From an uncultured Collinsella sp. (GTDB taxonomy: Bacteria; Actinomycetota; Coriobacteriia; Coriobacteriales; Coriobacteriaceae), in contig CAKUNE010000011.1 of NCBI GenBank assembly GCA_934668345.1, positions 1 to 12,101 on the forward strand: a stretch of DNA of 12,101 nt, read 5' to 3'. The first letter of the stretch is position 1. Each line of letters starts with the position of its first letter. The notes under the pieces were generated by a model. That model was not told where the DNA came from. It saw only the letters and a list, made by a program, of their open reading frames with translations, and searched no databases. The translations under genes and the position numbers were made by a program. Below, one piece after another: positions 1 to 6,183 of this stretch.

Positions 1-3
1 GCC

Positions 4-140
4 GGGACTCGAACCCGACAGGGTGCGAGCGTCAAGCAAACGCGAAGCGTTTGTAGCGAGCAGGCGAAGGCGCCGGCAAGCGCCTGAAGCCGGTGCGGAT
101 TTGCGAAGCAAATACGCAGACGTCCCGTTGCCCGCTCCAC
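4..140. repeat. Hairpin-rich repeat with tRNA T-arm-like head (left copy)
   Basis: The element opens with a T-arm-like stretch (1-20; read on the - strand it is a 5-bp stem around a TTCGAGT loop). Three short palindromes follow: CAAACGC-GAA-GCGTTTG at 37-53, CAGGCG/CGCCTG at 61-66 and 81-86, and ATTTGC-GAA-GCAAAT at 99-113 with outer GCG/CGC pairs at 95-97 and 115-117. It ends near a GCTCCACC motif (134-141). The same order of parts recurs at 11586-11708, with the AAACGC palindrome and the TCGAACCCG head nearly identical, so I treat it as one repeat family. No tRNA body is visible next to this head inside the window. Ends are approximate. Function is unknown; open reading frames through it look like artefacts of the palindromes. 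Confidence 0.6.
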
Positions 141-322
141 CGAGCATGGCAGATTTCGGGAATGACAGATTCAAACGGCTTTACCCTTGCGCTTTTACGC
201 ACTCGGATTTGCCGCCCGCTCCCACAAAATGTTAGGTTGATGCCCGTAGCTCATACTGACACCTGCGCACGGTACAATAGTCAAGTTACGACCAACGTGC
301 CAATAACCAAAAAGGAGCCGCT
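141..322. other. Gene-free purB upstream region
   Basis: Together with the repeat at 4-140, the first 322 bases hold no convincing gene. The short overlapping reading frames here have no recognisable protein features and no good ribosome binding site. Apart from the -10 candidate at 273-278 and the purB ribosome binding site just before 323, I see nothing definable: no terminator with a T tract and no riboswitch fold that I can recognise. Confidence 0.5.
273..278 (+). promoter_or_regulatory. Candidate -10 box of purB
   Basis: TACAAT in the context GGTACAAT lies 44 bases before the purB start. The same GGTACAAT context precedes tRNA-Lys at 11438-11445, where a good -35 is also present. Here no convincing -35 is found at 16-18 bases spacing; CTGACA at 256-261 is too close. 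Treat as a likely but unproven promoter. Confidence 0.4.
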
Positions 323-1669
323 ATGATCGATCGCTATACCCGCCCGGAGATGGGACACATCTTCTCCCTCGAGAACAAGTACGCCATTTGGCAGGAGATC
401 GAGGTCCTGGCCTGCGAGGCTCAGGCGGAGCTCGGCAAGATCGGTATTTCCAAAGACGAGGCCCAGTGGATCCGCGACCATGCCAACTTTGAGAAGGCAA
501 AGGTCGATGAGATCGAGGAGGTCACGCGCCACGATGTCATCGCCTTCCTGACCAACATGAAGGAGTACATTGACGCCGACGTTCCCGAGGGCGAGCCCAA
601 GCCCAGCCGCTGGGTTCACTACGGCATGACCAGCTCCGACCTGGGTGATACGGCTCTGTGCTATCAGCTCACTCAGGCCTGCGATCTGATTATCGAGGAC
701 GTCAAGAAGCTCGGCGAGATCTGCAAGCGTCGTGCCTTCGAGGAGCGCAACACGCTCTGCGCCGGCCGTACTCATGGCATCCATGCCGAGCCGATGACCT
801 TCGGTATGAAGTTTGGCTCCTGGGCCTGGGAGCTCAAGCGCGATCTGGACCGTCTTGAGGACGCCCGTAAGAACGTTGCCTTCGGTGCCATCTCGGGCGC
901 CGTCGGAACTTACAGCTCCATCGAGCCGTTTGTCGAGGAGTATGTCTGCGAGCACCTGGGTCTGGTTCACGATCCGCTGTCCACGCAGGTCATCAGCCGC
1001 GACCATCACGCCTACCTCGCCGGTGTCCTCGCTACCACGGCTGCCACCTGTGAGCGCATCGCAACCGAGGTCCGCAACCTGCAGAAGACCGATACGCTCG
1101 AGGCCGAGGAGCCGTTCCGCAAGGGGCAAAAGGGCAGCTCCGCTATGCCGCACAAGCGCAACCCCATCACCATGGAGAAGGTCTGCGGCCTGTCGCGCGT
1201 CGTGAAGTCCAACGCCCAGGTCGCCTTCGACAACGTCGCCCTGTGGCATGAGCGCGACATTTCGCACTCCTCCGCCGAGCGCGTCGCCCAGGCCGATAGC
1301 TTTATTGCACTCGACCACATGTTCCAGTGCCTCATCCGCGTCATCGATGGCCTGCAGCTGTACCCTGCCCGCATGATGGCCAACCTCAACAAGACCCGCG
1401 GCCTCATCTTCTCCTCCAAGGTGCTGCTGGCTCTCGTCGATACGGGTATCACCCGCGAGGACGCCTATGCCATCGTGCAGGAAAACGCCATGGCCACGTG
1501 GCACGAGGTTCAGGATTGCGTCTCAGGCCCTACCTTTAAGGAGCGCCTCGAGGCCGATCCGCGCTGCACCGTCAGCCAGGAGAAGCTCGACGAGATCTTC
1601 GATCCGTGGGACTTCCTCACTCGTATCGATACGGTCTTCGACCGTCTGGAGCAGCTAAACTTCGAGTAG
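323..1669 (+). CDS. purB: Adenylosuccinate lyase
   Basis: A 448-residue cytoplasmic enzyme of the fumarase/aspartase superfamily. It releases fumarate twice in purine synthesis: from SAICAR to give AICAR, and from adenylosuccinate to give AMP. The superfamily signature GSSAMPHKRNP lies at residues 271-281 and carries the catalytic flexible-loop serine. TSSDLGDT (103-110) and RTHG with His151 are the other conserved active-site stretches. Length fits the usual 430-480 residues of bacterial PurB. The ATG start follows AAAGGAG at 5 bases spacing. The gene appears monocistronic, with a candidate -10 upstream and a strong terminator at 1713-1745. Codon use is strongly biased, as expected for a well-expressed housekeeping gene. 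The purC gene, acting just before it in the pathway, lies about 7 kb downstream rather than in the same operon. Identification is secure. Confidence 0.97.
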   Translation: MIDRYTRPEMGHIFSLENKYAIWQEIEVLACEAQAELGKIGISKDEAQWIRDHANFEKAKVDEIEEVTRHDVIAFLTNMKEYIDADVPEGEPKPSRWVHYGMTSSDLGDTALCYQLTQACDLIIEDVKKLGEICKRRAFEERNTLCAGRTHGIHAEPMTFGMKFGSWAWELKRDLDRLEDARKNVAFGAISGAVGTYSSIEPFVEEYVCEHLGLVHDPLSTQVISRDHHAYLAGVLATTAATCERIATEVRNLQKTDTLEAEEPFRKGQKGSSAMPHKRNPITMEKVCGLSRVVKSNAQVAFDNVALWHERDISHSSAERVAQADSFIALDHMFQCLIRVIDGLQLYPARMMANLNKTRGLIFSSKVLLALVDTGITREDAYAIVQENAMATWHEVQDCVSGPTFKERLEADPRCTVSQEKLDEIFDPWDFLTRIDTVFDRLEQLNFE

Positions 1670-1712
1670 GGTCGACCCAATTCGACCGCTTGCGGATGCA
1701 TTTCAACCATTG

Positions 1713-1745
1713 GCGCCTTGCCCGTCTTGGGCGAGGCGCTTTTTT
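1713..1745 (+). terminator. Rho-independent terminator of purB
   Basis: An 11-bp stem (1713-1723 pairing with 1729-1739, one G-T wobble) closes a 5-base loop and is followed by six T at 1740-1745. It lies 43 bases after the purB stop codon and separates purB from the next gene pair. Confidence 0.92.
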
Positions 1746-1766
1746 CGCTGCTGCGGCAGCCCCCGG

Positions 1767-1775
1767 TAATAAAAT
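1767..1775 (+). promoter_or_regulatory. Candidate -10 region for the SBP/GGDEF pair
   Basis: TAATAAAAT sits just after the purB terminator, in the position expected for a promoter of the following two-gene unit. No clear -35 is present; the region where it should be falls in the terminator T tract. If real, transcription would begin near 1782, downstream of the ATG at 1774, which supports the GTG at 1810 as the true start of the next gene. Confidence 0.3.
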
Positions 1776-1809
1776 GAACCTCTACTGCTATTTCGATGAA
1801 AAGAGGCGC

Positions 1810-2646
1810 GTGCCCAGACGTATTAAACGAGTCGTCATTGTCTCGTTCGCGCTCATAGTTCTTGTTACTGCCTGTACGGCCGCCCTGACGTATACCGATC
1901 GAAATAGTTCTTCCTCGCCGAGTACGGCTGACGAGGATCTCCCTGTGCTCAAAATTGGCGTTACGGATAACGACCCCTATGTATATGTCGATACCACAGG
2001 CGATTACGCCGGTATCGATATCGATATCGCCCGCGAGGCGTGTGAACGTGCGGGGCTCAAGCCGCAGTTTGTCGATATCGACTGGAACGATCGCGACCGG
2101 CTGCTCAAAAATGGTGATATCGATTGCCTATGGTGCGACTATTCGCCCTGCTATCGCGAGGATAAATATTACTGGAGCGAGCCGTATCTAACCGTGACGG
2201 TCTCGGTTGCCGCCAAGAAGACGAGCGGCATCAAGTCCCTGGCGTGTCTCGATGGAAGCAAGACCATTGCGGTGATTGCGGGCTCAGTGAGTGAACGCCG
2301 ATTGCTTGCAGGGGATCTGGGAATCTCGCCGGACGTGCACATCAAATCATATGGCTCTGCCGAGCTCTGCAAAGCCGCTCTAGCCAAAGGATATGTGGAC
2401 TGCTGGATGGCGGACGTACGGTCGCTTGACCGACTCGTTGCCCAGTACCCCGGCCTTTATCGCGTGTTCGCTGACAACGTTATGACGGTTGACCTGGGCG
2501 TCGCGTTTGAGAACAGCTATGAAGGACCGGTCGTAAAGGATCTCAATACCGCGCTGTTCGACATGGATCGAGATGGCACGATTGACCGTATTGTGGGCAA
2601 TTACAAGGCGGGAGCGACGACGAGTGAGCAAGGAGCGAATTCATGA
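1810..2646 (+). CDS. Extracytoplasmic solute-binding lipoprotein (SBP family 3)
   Basis: A 278-residue protein resembling family 3 periplasmic binding proteins (amino-acid-binding type, PF00497). I chose the GTG at 1810 because it gives a classic lipoprotein signal: basic RRIKR, a hydrophobic core, and the lipobox VTAC with Cys22. The ATG at 1774 is an in-frame alternative but adds 12 residues with acidic charge and has no ribosome binding site. The binding-domain pattern runs from about residue 48: KIGVTDNDPY, then GIDIDIAREA, then CYREDKYYWSEPY with the usual Arg before the hinge strand, and DMDRDGTIDRI near the C-terminus. Seven cysteines lie in the mature part after Cys22, many for an exported protein. 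No transporter genes are adjacent; instead it overlaps a GGDEF gene by 4 bases (ATGA), so it probably presents a ligand to that sensor. The ligand cannot be read from the sequence. Confidence 0.85.
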   Translation: MPRRIKRVVIVSFALIVLVTACTAALTYTDRNSSSSPSTADEDLPVLKIGVTDNDPYVYVDTTGDYAGIDIDIAREACERAGLKPQFVDIDWNDRDRLLKNGDIDCLWCDYSPCYREDKYYWSEPYLTVTVSVAAKKTSGIKSLACLDGSKTIAVIAGSVSERRLLAGDLGISPDVHIKSYGSAELCKAALAKGYVDCWMADVRSLDRLVAQYPGLYRVFADNVMTVDLGVAFENSYEGPVVKDLNTALFDMDRDGTIDRIVGNYKAGATTSEQGANS

Positions 2647-4442
2647 CAAATGATGAGCGCTTCTTGCACAAAAAGAACCTGGTTGTCATAGTCGTCAGCG
2701 TTGTTGCCAGCATTGTCTTGCTGAATCTGCTGTTTATGGTCGGCACGCATCGCTGCCTCTATAAAACGCTTGGATTCGGTCAAGAGGCCATGGTGTTTTT
2801 GGAAAACGCTTGCGAAAAATATGATCGCTACGAACAGGGAAGAAAAACCGAGGCGACGCACGATTTGGATGCTGCGGTCGAATCGTTTGCGACGTTCCTG
2901 CCCCCTGATCGCGTTGAAGTCAACGACGATCTTATCGAGCAATATGTCCATGCCGAGAACCTTTCGGGGCTGATGGTCATGGACTCCGACGGTCATATGA
3001 CCGCCCACTACGACATCGATGGCCGCGACCCGCTCATGCTATGGCGAGAAGAACTGGCTTGCTCGTCGGTCGCATCGATGTATCAAGGTTCCAAAGTGTC
3101 CTACTCAACTGTCGTTGAGCGCCGCGATGTCGTTTTTGCCGTCTGTGCTGCCCCGTATGGCGACGGCGTTGCCCTGGCATACCGCTCATTCGTCCCCGAT
3201 GCGGCGGATGACTATTCGTATGCCATAGCCGACGTGCTTGCAAACAATACCTTCCACCAGGGCCCCACGGTGCTTGTTATGGAGGATGCGGAGATCGTCT
3301 CTTCTAATGATCCCGATGTCGACGTGTCGCTCGCTCGGCTCCTTGCCGGATCTGGAATCGAGTGGAAAGACGAAGGCCTGACGCGTATCGAGTATCGCGG
3401 AAGCAAATGGTATGCCGTGCGCGCGGCATACAAGGACTATCGCCTGTTTGCGCTGTATCCCAAAGCGGAGGTCATGTCCGGCAGAGTCTCGTTTGTTGCC
3501 GCCGGTGTGTTGGTTTGTCTTGCGTTTTGGGTTGTGGTGCTGCTAGCGCGAAATATCGTTGACCATCGAAACCTAGCCGAAAAGGATAAACAGCTCGGCA
3601 TTATCAATGCCATAAGTGCCATCTACGACTCGACCTTCCTTTTACATCTCGATACGCTCGAGATCGAGGGAATCAACATGTCGCCGGCGATAGCGAAGAT
3701 ATTTGCCGAACACAGCGAGGCGTATGACTTTATGGACACGGTCTGCCGAGATATCGTGAGCCCCGAAAGCCGTGAAGCGGTTGTGGGACTTGTGGATATA
3801 AGTACGCTTCGTGAACGTATGGAGGGCGTGCCATACTTGGCCGCTGAGGTGCGAGATTGTCGAGGTACTTGGTATTCGCTGCAGGTCGTCCCCCAGCATC
3901 GCGACGAGCAAGGCCGGCTGGAATCGGTCGTCGTGGCGACGCATAACATTTCGATGGTCAAGCATGCCGAGGAGCTGTCTTACCAAGATAAGCTGACAGG
4001 GCTTCGCAACCGCAACTATCTCGAATCGCGCGGAGATAGCCTGGTAAACGAGGACTTGCCGGTGAGCGTGATCATGCTGGACTGCAATTATCTCAAGCGG
4101 ACTAACGACATCCGTGGCCACGAGATGGGAGACGAGCTGCTGCGACGGACGGCGTCCGTGCTACGGCAGGTGGCTGGTGAGGATTGCCTTCCGATGCGTC
4201 TTGGCGGCGACGAGTTTTTGCTGGTTTGCCCCCATACCGACGGCGAGTCTGCGCTCGGGCTGGAACAAGATATTCGTTTCGGCCTTGCAGCGGTGAGCGA
4301 TGAGGTCCTAACGGTTAGCGCGTCGATTGGCGTGGCGACCGTCGAGACGGCTGGAAAAACGCTGGCCGATGTGTATCGCGTTGCCGACCACGATATGTAT
4401 CGTGAGAAGCGTATGGTCCACGAGCAGGGCACGGACTGCTAA
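2643..4442 (+). CDS. Membrane-anchored PAS-GGDEF diguanylate cyclase
   Basis: A 599-residue membrane protein expected to make c-di-GMP from two GTP. TM helix 1 is at about 13-34 and TM helix 2 at about 283-304. Between them lies a roughly 245-residue extracytoplasmic domain that could be Cache/PAS-like. A cytoplasmic PAS-like domain covers about 320-440, and the GGDEF domain about 447-590. The catalytic domain looks intact: DKLTGLRNR at 449-457, the Mg-binding Asp in MLDCNYLK (480), and GGDEF at 521-525. The inhibitory I-site RxxD is missing: the aligned residues are GEDC (512-515). No EAL domain is attached. AAGGAG lies 7 bases before the ATG, which overlaps the TGA of the upstream binding-protein gene, implying translational coupling. 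I infer that the lipoprotein modulates this cyclase through the outer domain. Confidence 0.93.
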   Translation: MTNDERFLHKKNLVVIVVSVVASIVLLNLLFMVGTHRCLYKTLGFGQEAMVFLENACEKYDRYEQGRKTEATHDLDAAVESFATFLPPDRVEVNDDLIEQYVHAENLSGLMVMDSDGHMTAHYDIDGRDPLMLWREELACSSVASMYQGSKVSYSTVVERRDVVFAVCAAPYGDGVALAYRSFVPDAADDYSYAIADVLANNTFHQGPTVLVMEDAEIVSSNDPDVDVSLARLLAGSGIEWKDEGLTRIEYRGSKWYAVRAAYKDYRLFALYPKAEVMSGRVSFVAAGVLVCLAFWVVVLLARNIVDHRNLAEKDKQLGIINAISAIYDSTFLLHLDTLEIEGINMSPAIAKIFAEHSEAYDFMDTVCRDIVSPESREAVVGLVDISTLRERMEGVPYLAAEVRDCRGTWYSLQVVPQHRDEQGRLESVVVATHNISMVKHAEELSYQDKLTGLRNRNYLESRGDSLVNEDLPVSVIMLDCNYLKRTNDIRGHEMGDELLRRTASVLRQVAGEDCLPMRLGGDEFLLVCPHTDGESALGLEQDIRFGLAAVSDEVLTVSASIGVATVETAGKTLADVYRVADHDMYREKRMVHEQGTDC

Positions 4443-4485
4443 TCTTGTCCCCGCTGGTCCGTGCATCGTAGGATGTTGAATCGGT

Positions 4486-4511
4486 GCCCGCGACCATAAA
4501 TCGGCGCGGGC
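4486..4511. repeat. Inverted repeat ahead of the TSCPD gene
   Basis: GCCCGCG (4486-4492) and CGCGGGC (4505-4511) can form a 7-bp stem around a 12-base loop, 44 bases after the GGDEF stop codon. No T tract follows, so it is not a standard terminator. It ends 3 bases before a -10-like GATAAT, so it could be an operator or a weak terminator; the sequence does not decide. Confidence 0.35.
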
Positions 4512-4514
4512 GGG

Positions 4515-4520
4515 GATAAT
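4515..4520 (+). promoter_or_regulatory. Candidate -10 box for the TSCPD/lipoprotein pair
   Basis: GATAAT lies 35 bases before the ATG at 4556, in a gene gap of 113 bases. No recognisable -35 is found at 16-18 bases spacing; that position lies within the inverted repeat at 4486-4511. Support comes only from the hexamer and its location. Confidence 0.3.
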
Positions 4521-4540
4521 AGACTCCTGAAATTGTTTTA

Positions 4541-4555
4541 TGAGAGGGGATCTCA
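4541..4555 (+). promoter_or_regulatory. Ribosome binding site in a hairpin loop
   Basis: TGAGA (4541-4545) and TCTCA (4551-4555) are perfect inverted repeats immediately before the ATG, leaving GGGGA, the core of the Shine-Dalgarno sequence, in the loop. The 5-bp stem is weak and may be chance. Confidence 0.35.
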
Positions 4556-4819
4556 ATGATTAGTTTTGACTACAAACCGCAGGGCGTATGCGCTCGCAAT
4601 ATTCACCTCAATCTCTCTGACGACGGCAGCAAGGTGCTGGGCGTCGAGTTTACTGGCGGCTGCGACGGCAACCTCAAGGCCATCTCCAGGCTGGTCGAGG
4701 GCGTTCCTTCCGATCGCGTGATTGAGGTTCTCGCCGGCAACACGTGCGGCATGAAGAAGACCTCGTGTGCCGATCAGCTCACGCGTGCCATCGAGGCCGC
4801 TCGCGCCGAGATCGCCTAA
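4556..4819 (+). CDS. Small four-cysteine TSCPD-domain protein (TIGR03905-like)
   Basis: An 87-residue soluble protein with four cysteines, Cys12, Cys36 (GGCDGN), Cys64 (NTCG) and Cys71 (TSCADQL). This spacing and the TSC-x-D ending resemble the TIGR03905 family, a short relative of the TSCPD domain found at the C-terminus of some vitamin-B12-dependent ribonucleotide reductases. The family has no firm function; metal binding through the cysteines is plausible but not shown. No signal peptide or membrane segment is present. The start follows a good AGAGGGG ribosome binding site. Its TAA overlaps the ATG of the next gene by one base, so the two are probably co-translated, although one product is cytoplasmic and the other exported. 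Family assignment is from memory of the motif pattern. Confidence 0.88.
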   Translation: MISFDYKPQGVCARNIHLNLSDDGSKVLGVEFTGGCDGNLKAISRLVEGVPSDRVIEVLAGNTCGMKKTSCADQLTRAIEAARAEIA

Positions 4820-6030
4820 TGGGCATCGTTGATCGCTTTAAGAATGGAATAACGCGTCGAGGTTTTGTGCTGGGCGGCGCTGCGGCTGGTGCCGCCACCA
4901 TGCTGGCTGGATGCTCGAAAAAAACGGGCACCAGCGATGATGCCGCCGGTGAGCCTCAGGTCATCAAGGATGATTCCAAGATCGTCTCGATTACGGATGA
5001 GTACGAGGCCGTCGATATCGATCTTGAGCCCGCGGCCTCGTGGACGCTGCCGCTGGGAACGCTGCTGTACTACTGCGATGGCGACTATGCCGCGGCAATG
5101 ATGGCGCCCGCATCTGCGCTGCACGCCAACACGCTCGGCGTACTCAACCTGGGCGATGGTTCACTCACCACGCTTATCGAGGACCCCATCGAGGGCACCG
5201 GGTACGCGTTTTACGATGTCCGCGCCGGCGATGGCGTGTTTGCGTGGGTGGAGATGAACTTTGCCAATTCATCGTGGAAGCTCTACGCCCAAAATCTGTC
5301 GGGCGCTTCGCTTGCCGGTGATGTGGTTGAGCTCGACCGGGGCGGCAAGGACTACGATCCGCCGTTGTTCACGGCGTTCGGGTCATCGGTCGTCTGGTAT
5401 AAGATGCCTTCGGCGGGTGGCAATAAAACGAGCAGCGATTCGTTCTGCTATCGCCGCTCAGTCGATGAGTCCAAGGCCGAGACAATTTGGAAATCGACGG
5501 GTCGCTTTGCATCCGCCCCGCGCGTGAGTGACGGCATCTTGACCATCTCTCCGCGCGTCCACAACGACGAGGGCGTCTACTACGGCATGACGGCGATCGA
5601 CCTGACCGACGGCAACAACACCAAACGTGCCCAGCTGGTCCTCCCCTCGTCGGTCTCGCCTTTCGAGGCCGTGTATATGGGCGATACCTTTGTGTTTTCC
5701 ATCGAGGCGACCTATAGCGGCGTGGGCAGCCTGGGCAATATGGGCACCTATATCGGTAACGAGGGCGGGCCGTACCTCTTCCTGTCGCGCGAGCCGCTTG
5801 CGTGTGCCGCCGGCAAGAAGAATAAATATCTCGTTAAGGTCCAGGCATCGCATTTCCTTATCGATACCTCTGCCAAAACCTACGGCTCGCTGTTGTCGCC
5901 CGATCGTGCTTTGGAATATGGCGATTATCCTGCTACTGCGGGAAAATCGGACTCATTCCTTACCTATGCGACGGTGCGAAACAGTCAGGGTATACCCGAA
6001 ACGGTTACCGCACGTCTATTCTCTCTTTGA
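4819..6030 (+). CDS. Tat-type lipoprotein of unknown function
   Basis: A 403-residue protein. The ATG shares its A with the upstream TAA (TAATG) and lacks a strong ribosome binding site, so translation likely depends on coupling. The N-terminus has a twin-arginine pattern TRRGFVL (residues 12-18), a glycine/alanine-rich hydrophobic stretch and the lipobox LAGC with Cys32, so it should be exported folded and lipid-anchored. A Ser/Asp-rich linker follows. The remainder is rich in short beta-prone stretches with turns such as GDG and SDG (for example around residues 108-165 and 225-270), which suggests a beta-propeller-like fold; I cannot define blades by eye. No enzyme motif is recognised. A two-component system lies downstream across a 153-base gap, and a functional link is possible but unsupported. 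Confidence 0.88.
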   Translation: MGIVDRFKNGITRRGFVLGGAAAGAATMLAGCSKKTGTSDDAAGEPQVIKDDSKIVSITDEYEAVDIDLEPAASWTLPLGTLLYYCDGDYAAAMMAPASALHANTLGVLNLGDGSLTTLIEDPIEGTGYAFYDVRAGDGVFAWVEMNFANSSWKLYAQNLSGASLAGDVVELDRGGKDYDPPLFTAFGSSVVWYKMPSAGGNKTSSDSFCYRRSVDESKAETIWKSTGRFASAPRVSDGILTISPRVHNDEGVYYGMTAIDLTDGNNTKRAQLVLPSSVSPFEAVYMGDTFVFSIEATYSGVGSLGNMGTYIGNEGGPYLFLSREPLACAAGKKNKYLVKVQASHFLIDTSAKTYGSLLSPDRALEYGDYPATAGKSDSFLTYATVRNSQGIPETVTARLFSL

Positions 6031-6089
6031 CCTTAGAGGGGTTAAAAAGGCGTCAACAGGGGAATAAGCGCGTTGTAATTGTGGGTACC

Positions 6090-6128
6090 GCCCGCCGAGC
6101 TGCCGCGCCATAGCGGCGCTCGGCGGGC
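6090..6128. other. Very stable stem-loop between lipoprotein and regulator genes
   Basis: An 11-bp perfect GC-rich stem (6090-6100 with 6118-6128) encloses a further 4-bp stem (6103-6106 with 6113-6116) and a 6-base loop. It lies 59 bases after the lipoprotein stop and 55 before the regulator start. No T run follows on either strand, so it is not a canonical intrinsic terminator. It may end or protect the upstream transcript, or act as a repeated palindrome. Confidence 0.6.
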
Positions 6129-6138
6129 TCAGGTGCGT

Positions 6139-6144
6139 TAAAAT
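6139..6144 (+). promoter_or_regulatory. Weak -10 candidate for the two-component operon
   Basis: TAAAAT lies 39 bases before the regulator ATG. The position of a matching -35 falls in the stem at 6118-6128 and does not resemble TTGACA. Only the hexamer and its location support it. Confidence 0.22.
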
Positions 6145-6183
6145 GGGCTTGTTCTTAGCTAATTGAGACAGGGGGGCCGTGTT

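Noticed and set aside
1..20. 3' part of a tRNA on the - strand at the window edge
   Set aside because: The T-arm fold is good, but the bases where the variable loop and anticodon arm should be (21-75) do not fold as tRNA; the acceptor end would lie outside the window. More likely the head of the repeat.
37..117. CRISPR-like array
   Set aside because: The palindromes differ in sequence and length, spacers are not of uniform size, and no cas gene is present.
23..326. Two short + strand frames of 70 and 77 codons
   Set aside because: Their translations are those of the repeat and the purB leader, with no protein character. The longer one overlaps the purB start.
281..1504. 407-codon open frame on the - strand
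   Set aside because: It lies opposite purB, whose enzyme motifs are unmistakable. The antisense frame is open because of strong GC codon bias and has no recognisable domain.
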